From the NCBI GenBank assembly GCA_964418745.1, contig CAYQMX010000006.1:124001-188000 (forward strand): DNA of 64,000 bases, written 5' to 3'. Under the pieces are notes generated by a model. It searched no databases, was not told where the DNA came from, and worked only from the letters and a program-made list of their open reading frames with translations. The translations under genes and the position numbers were made by a program. Shown piece after piece: positions 28,423 through 37,066 of the stretch (positions within the stretch are counted from its first letter, which is position 1; the number at the start of each line of letters is the position of its first letter). The stretch is from Scleromatobacter sp964418745. Lineage in GTDB: Bacteria > Pseudomonadota > Gammaproteobacteria > Burkholderiales > Burkholderiaceae_C.

Positions 28423-28713
28423 TTACTTCTCGACGACGGCGAAGAGGTCTTCTTCGCGCATCACGAGCAGTTCGTCGCCATCGACCTTGACGGTCTGGCC
28501 GCTGTACTTGCCGAACAGCACGCGATCGCCGACCTTGACGTTCAGGGCGATGAAATCACCCTTGTCATTGCGCTTGCCCGGGCCGACGGCCAGGACTTCG
28601 CCCTGGTCCGGCTTCTCGGCGGCGGCGTCGGGGATGACGATGCCCGAGGCGGTCTTGGTTTCTTGTTCCAGGCGCTTGACGACAACACGGTCGTGCAACG
28701 GACGCAGCTTCAT
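28423..28713 (-). CDS. groES: Co-chaperonin GroES (Hsp10)
   Basis: A 96-residue co-chaperonin that caps the GroEL ring as a heptamer. It begins MKLRPLHDRVVVKRLEQE. The mobile loop (ETKTASGIVIPDAA, about residues 17-30) contacts GroEL, and the DGDELLVMREEDLFAVVE end is typical. The ATG at 28713 was chosen because the family starts there and AAGGAG precedes it; an in-frame ATG at 28758 adds non-family residues. It is first in the groES-groEL operon. Confidence 0.98.
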   Translation of the reverse strand: MKLRPLHDRVVVKRLEQETKTASGIVIPDAAAEKPDQGEVLAVGPGKRNDKGDFIALNVKVGDRVLFGKYSGQTVKVDGDELLVMREEDLFAVVEK

Positions 28714-28822
28714 TTTATCTCCTTCAATGCATTCGCAGTAAGACTCGCAGCGGTTCAACTCAAGAGTGAGTGCCCGCTAGCAGAGATTTTGGCAAGTGCT
28801 CCGGCGGCCCACGCCACCATCG

Positions 28823-28849
28823 CTAGCACTCGCGGCTGGTGAGTGCTAG
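28823..28849. promoter_or_regulatory. CIRCE element (HrcA operator) upstream of groES
   Basis: CTAGCACTC (28823-28831), a 9-bp spacer, and GAGTGCTAG (28841-28849). It differs from the TTAGCACTC-N9-GAGTGCTAA consensus only at the outermost bases and extends to 10-bp arms (GCTAGCACTC). HrcA repressor binding here would control groESL by heat and protein-folding stress. hrcA is not in the window. Confidence 0.95.
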
Positions 28850-28854
28850 CAAGC

Positions 28855-28883
28855 ATTATAGGGACCGGACGTGACGATTCAAG
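28855..28883 (-). promoter_or_regulatory. groES: groESL promoter, with sigma-32-like features
   Basis: Reading on the minus strand: CTTGAAT (-35, 28883-28877), a 16-bp spacer, then TATAAT (-10, 28860-28855), giving a good sigma-70 promoter. CTTGAA followed by CCCTATAAT also resembles the heat-shock sigma-32 pattern. The CIRCE element starts 5 bp downstream of the -10 box, so negative (HrcA) and possibly positive heat-shock control may combine. Confidence 0.7.
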
Positions 28884-29250
28884 AGGGGGGTTTTGGCGTC
28901 TTTACGATCTGGGTGTCGGTTCTCATTGAATCCCGAATTCTGTTCACTCGATCCTGAACTGCTCCCATCGGGGGAAGTGGCGGACCACCAGGCCGCCAGA
29001 CGGCGCCGACGCTGTCGACCCGGCTGAGATCGGCGAGCCTCCTAGCGGCGCGACCACTCTGCGAAATCGAACGCCGGTCGCCTTCAGCGGTTAGTTCAGA
29101 CGGGCTCGATTTCCCATGAGCTCGCGTCAAGCCGCTCCAGGGTCGCCAACGTCGCGCGCTGAAGCTCGCCGAGTCGTGCGTTGGAAAGGCGGCCCTCGAT
29201 AGGATTTCAACTCCAGCGAATTTGCTGGCGATGAAATTGACAGGACGAAA
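28884..29250. other. Intergenic region before the Tse2-like gene
   Basis: No credible gene is seen in about 370 bp. Codon bias is lost in all frames. It probably marks the boundary between the groESL core region and the accessory DNA that follows; no insertion-sequence ends or direct repeats were recognised. Confidence 0.5.
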
Positions 29251-29702
29251 ATGGCGAAGAGTGAAGTGAACCTCTGGCGTTCGGTGATGCACGAAGATCT
29301 TCCCAACGGCACCGTGATGGGCGATGCACCTGCACCGGGCGTGCTGATTCCAGACTTCGTCCCTCGCATGCTGCCGTCGGGCAACACCCGCAAGCCAGAC
29401 CTGCATCAGTTCCGTGGTGCTGACGGCGAGGACTGGATCACCAACGAGGGCGGGACTTCGCTGTTTGATCGGGACGCCGTGTTCCCGCCCAAGAAGTGGA
29501 ATACGTTCATGATCCCCAAGGGAACTGTGGTGCCGGACTCGATTCATCTGAAGGATGACGCTGGCGCGAGCGGTTCAACGCCACCCACTACTTGATCTTG
29601 CCTGTAGCGAAGACAATGCGGTCGGACGCCTACCGCGGGGCCCTCGAGAACTTGGCTCGAAATGCGGTGGTGCGATCGATCGAACTTGCCTCGTCGAACT
29701 GA
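29251..29702 (+). pseudogene. Tse2-like ADP-ribosyltransferase-fold toxin gene with a frameshift
   Basis: Frame 1 (from ATG 29251) carries residues similar to Pseudomonas Tse2: NLWRSV near the start, then NEGGTSLFDRDAVF and FMIPKGTVVPDSIHLKDDA. Frame 1 stops at 29593-29595. The rest of the family sequence, RERFNATHYLILPVAKTM and ALENLARNAVVRSIE, continues in another frame to a TGA at 29700-29702. Adding one base near 29562-29566 joins the two parts into about 150 residues (Tse2 is 158), with a Trp aligned to the family Tyr. Tse2 is a type VI secretion toxin, usually paired with Tsi2; the intact immunity gene follows. The defect may be a real inactivation or a sequencing error. Confidence 0.8.
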
Positions 29703-29713
29703 GAGAGACACGT

Positions 29714-29953
29714 ATGCCCGAAGTGGATGGGAACACCCTTGTCATGGCTATCCAGGCCGTCGATGACAAGTTGCGTGCTCTGGAGGCAGCTCGTGACCTT
29801 GCTGGAGAGAACGGCGCTGACGACTTCTTCGAAGAGATCATGGCGTTCGATGATGCGGCTCACAAGTTGAAGATCGCCTACGAGCACGCGCTCAGGATGG
29901 CCAACAACCTGCCCCCTTACGAGACGCTGGTTCCTCCTCGGTCAAAGGACTGA
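29714..29953 (+). CDS. Tsi2-like immunity protein
   Basis: A 79-residue acidic, mostly helical protein. Its phrases TLVMAIQAVDDKLRALEA, AFDDAAHKLKIAYEHAL and NLPPYETLV line up with Pseudomonas Tsi2 (77 residues), which dimerises and blocks the Tse2 toxin in the cytoplasm. The ATG at 29714 has GAGAGA upstream; an upstream in-frame start at 29555 would overlap the toxin gene and is not family-like. It lies 11 bp after the Tse2-like pseudogene, the usual toxin-immunity order. With the toxin frameshifted it would be an orphan immunity gene. Confidence 0.85.
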   Translation: MPEVDGNTLVMAIQAVDDKLRALEAARDLAGENGADDFFEEIMAFDDAAHKLKIAYEHALRMANNLPPYETLVPPRSKD

Positions 29954-30002
29954 CCTGCTGTCCGGGCGAACGACTTGTCCTCGTGCTCTCCTGCTCAGTA
30001 GT

Positions 30003-30098
30003 GCCGTCAGGACGTCAACGCCAAGACACGCAAGGTGTTCGTGCCGAAGGAAGAGGACGCCGAGGCAGCGTCCGCCGACGGCGCCTCGCGACACTGAC
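30003..30098 (+). pseudogene. C-terminal gene remnant (about 31 codons)
   Basis: A short open stretch directly after a TAG codon ends in a TGA at 30096-30098. It encodes NAKTRKVFVPKEEDAEA and a short tail. The high G/C at third positions and protein-like composition suggest the tail of a lost gene rather than a functional ORF. There is no start codon and no recognisable family. It may be a scar of the rearrangement that brought in the Tse2/Tsi2 pair. Confidence 0.3.
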
Positions 30099-30100
30099 GC

Positions 30101-31489
30101 TCAGCGCGGCAGGTGCAGCGCGAACTCGGCTCCGCCGGCGGCGCGGTTCGCTGCCGTGATCCGACCGCCGTGGGCATGGATGATGGCCTGCGACAGCGAC
30201 AACCCCAGCCCCACGCCTGGCGTTGCCTCGGAACGCGTCTGAGCCGCGCGGAAGAAGCGTTCGAACACATGCGGCATGTCGCTCGGCGCGATGCCGGGGC
30301 CTTCGTCGCGGACGCTGACGATCGCGTCCGCTCCCTCGGCCACGATACCGATCGAGATCGTCGAGCCCGCGGGCGAGAACTTCAAGGCGTTGTCGAGGAG
30401 GTTCGCGAGCACGAGACCGGCCGCGATGTGCGCCACCTTGGCCGTGATCGGCTCCGCAGGTTCGACGACCACGCGCATCCCGCGTTCACGCGCGAGCGGC
30501 TCGACGCGTTGCACGGTCTCACCGACGAGCGCGTTGACGGACACGACGTCGCTGGGCGCGCGTCCCTGGCCGGCATCGAGGCGCGCGAGCGCCAGCAATT
30601 CCTCCAGCACCAGCACGAGCCGCTCGACCTCCTCGAGACACGATCGCATGGCCGCCACATAGTCGTCCGCCTCGCGGGGCCGTCGCAGCGTCACCTCGAG
30701 CTCCATGCGCATCCGCGACAGGGGTGAACGCAGCTCGTGCGACGCGTCCGCCGTGAAGCGTTGCTGCGTCTCGAAGGCACGCTCCAGCCGCGCCAGCATG
30801 TCGTTGAGCGCGTCGACCAGGCGCCCCATCTCGTCGTTGGTGCCTGGGTGCGGAAGCCGCGTGTTGAGGTTGCTCTGGCCGATGCGCAACGCCTCGTGGA
30901 CGACGCCGTCCATCGCGCGCAGGATCCTGCGCGTGAGCAACTGGCCGACGCCGACGACCGCCACCATCAGCGCCAGGCCGGTTGCGATGAACAACAGCGT
31001 GGCGCTCTGCATCACGTGGTTGGTGTCGTCGAGAGAGCCCGCGACCTGGATGGCCCAGAGCTTGCCGCGCGCATGGACGGGCACCGACACGAGGCGGGTG
31101 GGCTCCTCGCCGAAGTCCGTGCGGGTTTCGAATATCACATCGTCGCGGCCCAGCCGTTGCAGCAGTTCCGCCGACACGGGCAAGCGCGAGCCGCCCAGGT
31201 TCGAACTGCGCGAGACGACGTGGCCGTCGGCATCGATGATCTGCACGAGGCGGTCCAGGCGCATGTAGGACGGCGGCGCAGGACCCGGCGCGGTCTCGTG
31301 CACGCCGACCGGGTCGTCGCTTTGCTCGAGCATCGCCTTTTCGGTCTCGGCGAGCGCCACCAGGGCGGCGTCAAGCTGGCCGTGGACGGCTCGTGACAGG
31401 GCCCAGTACGCGCCCAGCGCGATCAGGGCGAAGACGAGCACGATGGCCACGAGGTGTCCGAGCGCCAGACGGGCACGGAAGCTAAGCAC
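30101..31489 (-). CDS. Sensor histidine kinase of a metal/stress two-component system
   Basis: A 462-residue membrane kinase. TM1 is at about residues 10-30 and TM2 at about 163-183. A periplasmic sensor region of about 130 residues lies between them, and HAMP is at about 185-237. The HisKA domain has the phosphorylated His251 in DASHELRSPLSRM, and the HATPase domain has NLLDNALKFSPAG and DEGPGIAP. The layout fits CusS/heavy-metal-type kinases. The periplasmic part is not His- or Cys-rich, so the signal is open. The gene overlaps the response-regulator gene by 8 bp. The pair is divergent from the RND metal-efflux operon it probably controls. Confidence 0.92.
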   Translation of the reverse strand: MLSFRARLALGHLVAIVLVFALIALGAYWALSRAVHGQLDAALVALAETEKAMLEQSDDPVGVHETAPGPAPPSYMRLDRLVQIIDADGHVVSRSSNLGGSRLPVSAELLQRLGRDDVIFETRTDFGEEPTRLVSVPVHARGKLWAIQVAGSLDDTNHVMQSATLLFIATGLALMVAVVGVGQLLTRRILRAMDGVVHEALRIGQSNLNTRLPHPGTNDEMGRLVDALNDMLARLERAFETQQRFTADASHELRSPLSRMRMELEVTLRRPREADDYVAAMRSCLEEVERLVLVLEELLALARLDAGQGRAPSDVVSVNALVGETVQRVEPLARERGMRVVVEPAEPITAKVAHIAAGLVLANLLDNALKFSPAGSTISIGIVAEGADAIVSVRDEGPGIAPSDMPHVFERFFRAAQTRSEATPGVGLGLSLSQAIIHAHGGRITAANRAAGGAEFALHLPR

Positions 31490-32168
31490 CGCGATCCTCC
31501 GGTTCCGCCAGCTTGAAGCCCCGCCCGCGCACGGTCTGGATCAGCGCCGGCCGGCCGGCGCCGTCCACCTTGCGCCGCAGGTTGCTGACGTGGACGTCGA
31601 TCAGGTTGTCGATGCCGATCAGGTCGACCTTCCAGACTTGCTCGACCAGGCGGGTGCGGCTCACGACGTTCCCCGCATGTCGCATCAGCAGGTTCAGGAT
31701 GGCGAACTCCTTGGCGGTCAGGACCAGGAGCTCGTCGCCGCGCGTCACGCGCTGCGAGCCCGGATCGAGCGACAGGTCGGCAACCGTCATCACAGGCGGA
31801 CGCGTCATGCCCGATCGGCGCAGGAGCGCGTGCACGCGGGCGAGCAATTCCTCGAAATCGAACGGCTTGGTGAGGTAGTCGTCGGCCCCGACGCGAAGGC
31901 CCTTGACCCGATCCTGCAGTGCGTCGCGGGCGGTCAGCATCAGGATGGGTGTCGCGACGCCCCGGGCGCGCAGATCGGCGCACAGCGTCAGGCCGTCCTT
32001 GGCCGGCAGCATCCAGTCGAGAACGATGAGTTCGTGCGCATCCAGCACGGCGCGGCGCTCGCCGTCCTCGGCCGTGTGCGCGACCTCGACGTCGAAGGCT
32101 TCCTCGCGGAGCCCGCGCGCGAGCAACTGCGCGGCTTTGACGTCGTCTTCGATCAGCAGGATTCTCAT
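31482..32168 (-). CDS. OmpR/PhoB family response regulator
   Basis: A 228-residue regulator. The receiver domain has the acidic pocket IEDD (7-9), the phosphoacceptor Asp51 in IVLDWMLP and the KPFDFEEL switch lysine. The C-terminal winged helix (about 130-225) carries TAKEFAILNLLMRHAGNVVSRTRL and HVSNLRRKVD. It is the partner of the overlapping histidine kinase and sits divergent to the RND operon, so it likely activates that operon. An inverted repeat in the gap (32188-32227) is a candidate binding site. Confidence 0.94.
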   Translation of the reverse strand: MRILLIEDDVKAAQLLARGLREEAFDVEVAHTAEDGERRAVLDAHELIVLDWMLPAKDGLTLCADLRARGVATPILMLTARDALQDRVKGLRVGADDYLTKPFDFEELLARVHALLRRSGMTRPPVMTVADLSLDPGSQRVTRGDELLVLTAKEFAILNLLMRHAGNVVSRTRLVEQVWKVDLIGIDNLIDVHVSNLRRKVDGAGRPALIQTVRGRGFKLAEPEDRGA

Positions 32169-32187
32169 GAACTGGTGTGAACGGCTT

Positions 32188-32227
32188 CCTGAAGAAGGAT
32201 TCAGGCAATCTTTGCAGGATCTTCAGG
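32188..32227. promoter_or_regulatory. Inverted repeat, possible response-regulator site
   Basis: CCTGAAGA (32188-32195) and TCTTCAGG (32220-32227) are perfect 8-bp arms. Between them lie ATTCAGGC and GCAGGATC, which look like repeated half-sites. It lies between the divergent response-regulator gene and the efflux operon. It could also act as a hairpin. Confidence 0.4.
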
Positions 32228-32399
32228 CGGCCGCGGCTATTCTCGATGGGTCTCGACGATACGCCAGAACACGCAAAGACTCATCCATCCAACCCCATAT
32301 TCCAAGCACTTGTTCTCTTCGCTGGCCGAGTGGCAGATCAGCTCCTGGAGCCGTCCGTCATCAGCGAATCCCGTCCATCAACGCGCCCGATTGAACGCT

Positions 32400-32759
32400 G
32401 TGAATGATGTCCCTTGGCAGGTCCTTCACGCGGGATTCATCGTCGCGATGGGCGGCCTGTTCGAGCTCGAGTTCCTTCTGATGCTGGGCGGCGTGGCAGC
32501 GCGGCGACTCGGTCTCACCCGGCGCATCGTCACGCGTCGCGGTGCGCTGATGCGGTGGCTCTTCGTGGTCTACAACCTGCTGGGGTCGGCGACCACGTCC
32601 GTCGCCTGCGTCGGCGGCGGCTACCTGCTGTGCGCTGCGCTCGCCACCGCGGGTGTCGACATCGGCCAGCACGTGCCGGCGCTCGCTTCGAGCCTGGGCG
32701 CGCTCGCGGTCCTGGCGTGGATGCGTCATCACGCGCGCGTCCAGAGAATCAACCAATAG
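32400..32759 (+). CDS. Small membrane protein at the head of the RND operon
   Basis: About 119 residues from a GTG at 32400 (alternatives TTG 32391 or ATG 32448). Three hydrophobic segments are visible: FIVAMGGLFELEFLLMLGG, VYNLLGSATTSVACVGGGYLL and VPALASSLGALAVLAW. A basic loop (RRLGLTRRIVTRRGALMRW) lies between the first two. No family is recognised. It stands between the response regulator and the membrane-fusion gene, on the operon strand, so it may be an accessory of the efflux system. Confidence 0.55.
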   Translation: MNDVPWQVLHAGFIVAMGGLFELEFLLMLGGVAARRLGLTRRIVTRRGALMRWLFVVYNLLGSATTSVACVGGGYLLCAALATAGVDIGQHVPALASSLGALAVLAWMRHHARVQRINQ

Positions 32760-32859
32760 CGCGGCGCGTCCCTGCAAGGCGCGACGTCGGCCGAGACACC
32801 GGGGTCTCGCTGCAGGCGTGCTCGATCGCATTTCTGACCTTTCGATCAATCTTCGTTCC

Positions 32860-33978
32860 ATGAAATACAGCCCGAGATATTCAATCGCCGTGCTTGGCAT
32901 GATGGTCATGCTCGCCTTCTCCGACAGCACGTTCGCCGCGACGACCGAGGCGTCGCCCATGGTCTTGCATCAGGGCGATCGGATCGTCGTGCCGGCGGAC
33001 TCGCCGCTTCGCAAGCGCCTCGTCGTCGCGGAAGTCGGCGCGCAGTCCGGATCGCACGGTGTCGCCGTGCCGGCGATGGTGGAAGCCGATCCGTCGCATG
33101 TCGTCGCCATCTTGCCACCGCTCACCGGGCGCCTGCTGGAGTTGAAAGTCGGGCTTGGCGACACCGTGCGACGCGGTGAACCGCTGGCCGTCATCGCGTC
33201 CCCCGATTTCGGCCAGGCACAGGACGACGCGATCAAGGCCGCCGACGCACTCGATCTGGCGAACCGGGCACTCGTGCGTGCCCGCGGCGTGATGACCGTG
33301 GGCGCCAATGCGACCAAGGACATCGAGGCGGCCGAAAGTGCCCAGCGTCAGGCGCTCGCCGAAGACCAACGTGCGCGCGATCGTCTGGTGACTCTCGGCG
33401 GCAGTACCCATGCCGATGCGCATGCGCATGGCCTGGTGGTGGTCGCGCCGGCCGCGGGCAGCGTCACGGCGTTGAATGTCGGGGTCGGTTCGTTCCTCAA
33501 CGATGCGACGGCGCCAATGATGACGGTCTCCAGTCTCGATCGGGTCTGGGTGACCGCGCAGGTGCCCGAGCAACTGGTGGCCGGCATCGCAGCGGGCGGC
33601 TCCGTCGACGTCACGTTGGCCGCGTATCCCGGCGAGACACGGCACGGCAAGGTCGCGCGCGTGAGCCCGGTGTTGGAGCCCGACACCCGGCGCGCCAAGG
33701 TGCGCATCGTCTTCGACAACGCGGACGGCCGCCTCAAGCCGAACATGTTCGCCACCGCTGTGTTCGCCATCCCGCAGGCGGCGACCGTCACCGTCCCGCC
33801 GTCGGCGCTGCTGATGAACAACGACAGCACCACCGTGCTGGTGCAGGTCGCGCCGTGGACGTTCATGCGCCGCGTCGTCGAGCTCGGCACCGAGGACGGC
33901 GAGAGCGTGCGCATCGTCGCCGGCCTCAAGCGCGGCGAGCGCGTCGTCACGCGCGGCGGGGTGCTGCTCAATGATTAA
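32860..33978 (+). CDS. RND efflux membrane fusion (adaptor) protein, HlyD/CzcB type
   Basis: A 372-residue periplasmic adaptor with an N-terminal signal (about residues 8-27, ending near TFAATTE). It has the lipoyl/barrel-sandwich halves (VVAILPPLTGRLLELKVGLGDTVRRGEPLAVI and VVVAPAAGSV), a helical hairpin between them, a beta barrel (VWVTAQVPEQLV) and a membrane-proximal C-terminus. A HADAHAHG stretch near residue 187-194 is His-rich and could touch metal. It overlaps the RND pump gene by 8 bp and links it to the outer membrane channel. Confidence 0.9.
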   Translation: MKYSPRYSIAVLGMMVMLAFSDSTFAATTEASPMVLHQGDRIVVPADSPLRKRLVVAEVGAQSGSHGVAVPAMVEADPSHVVAILPPLTGRLLELKVGLGDTVRRGEPLAVIASPDFGQAQDDAIKAADALDLANRALVRARGVMTVGANATKDIEAAESAQRQALAEDQRARDRLVTLGGSTHADAHAHGLVVVAPAAGSVTALNVGVGSFLNDATAPMMTVSSLDRVWVTAQVPEQLVAGIAAGGSVDVTLAAYPGETRHGKVARVSPVLEPDTRRAKVRIVFDNADGRLKPNMFATAVFAIPQAATVTVPPSALLMNNDSTTVLVQVAPWTFMRRVVELGTEDGESVRIVAGLKRGERVVTRGGVLLND

Positions 33979-36900
33979 CCAGTTCATCGCGCTGTGCTTC
34001 CGGCGGCGCACGCTCGTGTGGGTGCTGACGCTGCTGATCGTGATCTACGGCTACGTGTCGTGGACGCGACTGACCGTCGAGGCGTATCCCGACATCAGCG
34101 ACACCACGGTGCAAGTCACGACGCAGGTGCCGGGGTTGGCCGCGGAAGAGATCGAACAGCAGATCACGACGCCGCTCGAGCGCGAGCTCTCCAACACGCC
34201 CGGGCTCGTCACGATGCGTTCGAGCAGCACGTTCGCGCTGTCGTTGATCACGCTCGTCTTCAAGGACGGCACCGACGAGTATTTCGCGCGCCAGCGGGCC
34301 TCCGAGCGTATCGCGGCGGTCACGATGCCGGCGGGCGCCGCACCGGGCCTGGGGCCACTGGCCAGCCCGGTCGGCGAGATCTACCGCTACACGCTCGAGT
34401 CGGACAGCAAGAACCTGATGGAGCTGTCGGAGATCCAGCGCTGGATCGTCATCCCGGCGTTCCGCCAGGTGGCGGGCGTGGCCGACGTCAACAACTTCGG
34501 CGGCTTCACGAAGGAATTCCAGCTCGAACTCGATCCGCGCCAGTTGGACCACTACGGACTGTCTCTGGACGACGCCGTCACCGCGATCAACAACGGCAGC
34601 CAGAACGCCGGCGGCGGTCGCATCTCGCGCGGCGAGCAGAGCTACGTCGTGCGCGGCATCGGCCAGGCGCACAGCCTGGACGACCTGGGCTCGATGGCCG
34701 TCGCGCAGAACAACGGCAACCCGGTGCTGCTGCGCGACCTCGGCAAGCTGCAGATCGGCCACCAGGAGCGCGAAGGCATCCTCGGCAAGGACGACAACCC
34801 GGACACCGTCGAAGGCATCCTGCTGCTGCTCAAGGGCAGCAACCCGTCCAAGGTGCTCGAAGGTGTGCACGCCCAGGTCGACGCGCTGCAGAAGCGCCTC
34901 GCCCCCATGGGCGTGAAGCTCGTCCCCTACATCGACCGCGACAACCTCGTGCACCTGACCGTCGAGAAGGTCAGCCACACGGTGCTGGAAGGCGTCGGCC
35001 TCGTCTGCATCGTGTTGATGCTGTTCCTGGGCAGCCCGCGCAGCGCGCTGGTGGCGGCCATCGCGATCCCGCTGGCGCTCGTCACAGTGTTCATCGCGAT
35101 GAACCTGACGCACATGCCGGCCAACCTGTTCTCGCTCGGCGCGATCGACTTCGGCATCATCGTCGACGGCGCGATCGTGGTGATGGAGGCCATGCTGCGC
35201 CGGCGCGAGGAGCAGCCGACCGAGGAACTCAACGAGGACGACGTGCTCGAGACCACCGGCCACGTCGCCCGCCCGATCTTCTTCGCCACCTTGATCATCG
35301 TCGCGGCCTACTTTCCGCTGTTCGCGTTCGAGCGCGCCGAAGGCAAGCTGTTCCAGCCGATGGCATTCACGGTCGGGTATGCGCTGTTCGGGGCCTTGCT
35401 CGCCTCGATGGCCCTCATCCCCGGACTGGCCTTCGTTGCCTTGAGGAAGCCGCGCAAGATATTCCACAACCGCCCGCTCGAGTGGATCACCGCGCGCTAC
35501 CGCGGCACCCTGGCGTGGTTGTTGGGACGACCTTTCGTCATCTACATCGCCTCGGCCTGCATCCTGGCGGCCGTGGTCGGCCTCGGTGTCACCGCGGGTC
35601 GGGAATTCCTGCCCGAGCTCGACGAGGGCGCGCTCTGGCTGCAGGTGCAGATGCCCACCGGCCTGTCCCTGGACCAGGGCAGCGAGATGGCCAGCGAACT
35701 GCGGCGCACCTTGCACGAGTTCCCGGAGGTCTCGTATGTCGTGACGCAACTCGGGCGCAACGACGATGGCACCGATCCGTGGACGCCCTCGCACATGGAG
35801 GTGCCCGTCGGACTGAAGCCCTACGCCGAGTGGCCGAATCACGAGACCAAGGCGGAGTTCGTGCGGCGCCTCAACGCGCGCCTGCAGCAGTTGCCGGGCT
35901 TCGACGTGGGCATCAGCCAGCCCATCATCGACGGCGTCAACGACATGATCGGCGGTGCCCACAGTCCGCTGGTGCTGCGCATCTATGGCGCCGACCTGGC
36001 CGAGAACCGGCGCATCGGCGCGCAGGTGGTCGACATCCTGCACGCGATCCGCGGCACCGCCTCGGCGTCGCTGTTCCAGGAGCCGGCGATCCCGCAACTC
36101 GTCGTCAAGATCGACCGCGAGGCCGCGGCGCGCCTGGGCATCCCGATCTCCGACATCGCCACGTTGATCCAGACCGGTGTCGGCGGCACGCCGGTGACGA
36201 GCCTGTACGTCGGCGATCGCAGCTACAACGTGACGGTGCGATTCCCGCGCGCGGCCAAGACCAACCTGGAGGATATCGGCGCGCTGACCGTCACCGCGCC
36301 CGGCGGCGCGCGGATCCCGCTCGCACAGCTCGCATCCATCCAGTACAAGACCGGCGAGAGCACGATCTCGCACGAGCTGAACGAGCGCCAGATCACCGTG
36401 CGGGTCGACAACCGCGACCGCGACCTCACGTCCTACCTGGCCGAGGCGCAGCGCCGCATCGACGCCGAGGTCAAGTTCGACCCGCAGCAGCACCACCTCG
36501 AATGGGCGGGCCAGTTCGAGAACGAGCAGCGCGCCCAGGCGCGCCTCGTGTTCATCCTCGGGCTGGTGTTCGTGATGATGGCCGTGCTGCTGTTCTTCCA
36601 GTTCGGCAAGGTGCGCCAGACGCTGCTGGTGCTGGGCGTCGTGCCGATGGCCGCGCTCGGCGGATTGGTCGCCTTGCGCCTGACCGGCGAGACGCTCAAC
36701 GTCGCGACTGCCGTCGGGTTCATCGCGCTGTTCGGCGTCTCGGTGCAGAACGGCATCATCATGGTCGCCAACTTCCGGCGCGTGCGCGGCACCGGCAAGG
36801 CGCTGGCCGAGACCATCCTGCAAGGGGCGACTGAGCGCTTGCGTCCAGTGCTTATGACCGCCACCGTCGCGTCCATCGGCATGCTGCCGGCGGCGCTGGC

Positions 36901-37066
36901 GACCGGCGTCGGTACCGACGTGCAGCGCGGCGTGGCGACCGTCGTCGTCAGCGGCCTGGTCGTGTCGACCCTGCTGACCTTGCTGGTGCTGCCGACGCTC
37001 TATTTCACGATCGAGCGATTCTTCGAAGGCCGGGTGCTGGATCGCCAGCAACGCCGGAGCCGGTGA
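33971..37066 (+). CDS. Heavy-metal RND efflux pump (CzcA/CusA family)
   Basis: A 1031-residue inner-membrane proton antiporter with 12 membrane helices and two large periplasmic loops. The heavy-metal (HME) subclass signature in TM4 is DFGIIVDGAIVVMEA, giving Asp393, Asp399 and Glu406. The spacing matches Asp402/Asp408/Glu415, the proton-relay residues of CzcA. CusA-type methionine relays are not obvious, so divalent cations (Czc/Ncc type) are a better guess than Cu(I)/Ag(I). It sits between its adaptor and outer-membrane channel genes with overlaps, a complete tripartite pump. Confidence 0.93.
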   Translation: MINQFIALCFRRRTLVWVLTLLIVIYGYVSWTRLTVEAYPDISDTTVQVTTQVPGLAAEEIEQQITTPLERELSNTPGLVTMRSSSTFALSLITLVFKDGTDEYFARQRASERIAAVTMPAGAAPGLGPLASPVGEIYRYTLESDSKNLMELSEIQRWIVIPAFRQVAGVADVNNFGGFTKEFQLELDPRQLDHYGLSLDDAVTAINNGSQNAGGGRISRGEQSYVVRGIGQAHSLDDLGSMAVAQNNGNPVLLRDLGKLQIGHQEREGILGKDDNPDTVEGILLLLKGSNPSKVLEGVHAQVDALQKRLAPMGVKLVPYIDRDNLVHLTVEKVSHTVLEGVGLVCIVLMLFLGSPRSALVAAIAIPLALVTVFIAMNLTHMPANLFSLGAIDFGIIVDGAIVVMEAMLRRREEQPTEELNEDDVLETTGHVARPIFFATLIIVAAYFPLFAFERAEGKLFQPMAFTVGYALFGALLASMALIPGLAFVALRKPRKIFHNRPLEWITARYRGTLAWLLGRPFVIYIASACILAAVVGLGVTAGREFLPELDEGALWLQVQMPTGLSLDQGSEMASELRRTLHEFPEVSYVVTQLGRNDDGTDPWTPSHMEVPVGLKPYAEWPNHETKAEFVRRLNARLQQLPGFDVGISQPIIDGVNDMIGGAHSPLVLRIYGADLAENRRIGAQVVDILHAIRGTASASLFQEPAIPQLVVKIDREAAARLGIPISDIATLIQTGVGGTPVTSLYVGDRSYNVTVRFPRAAKTNLEDIGALTVTAPGGARIPLAQLASIQYKTGESTISHELNERQITVRVDNRDRDLTSYLAEAQRRIDAEVKFDPQQHHLEWAGQFENEQRAQARLVFILGLVFVMMAVLLFFQFGKVRQTLLVLGVVPMAALGGLVALRLTGETLNVATAVGFIALFGVSVQNGIIMVANFRRVRGTGKALAETILQGATERLRPVLMTATVASIGMLPAALATGVGTDVQRGVATVVVSGLVVSTLLTLLVLPTLYFTIERFFEGRVLDRQQRRSR

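Noticed and set aside
28884..29250. Insertion-sequence end or attachment site at the start of the accessory region
   Set aside because: No terminal inverted repeats, target duplication, integrase or tRNA gene could be found.
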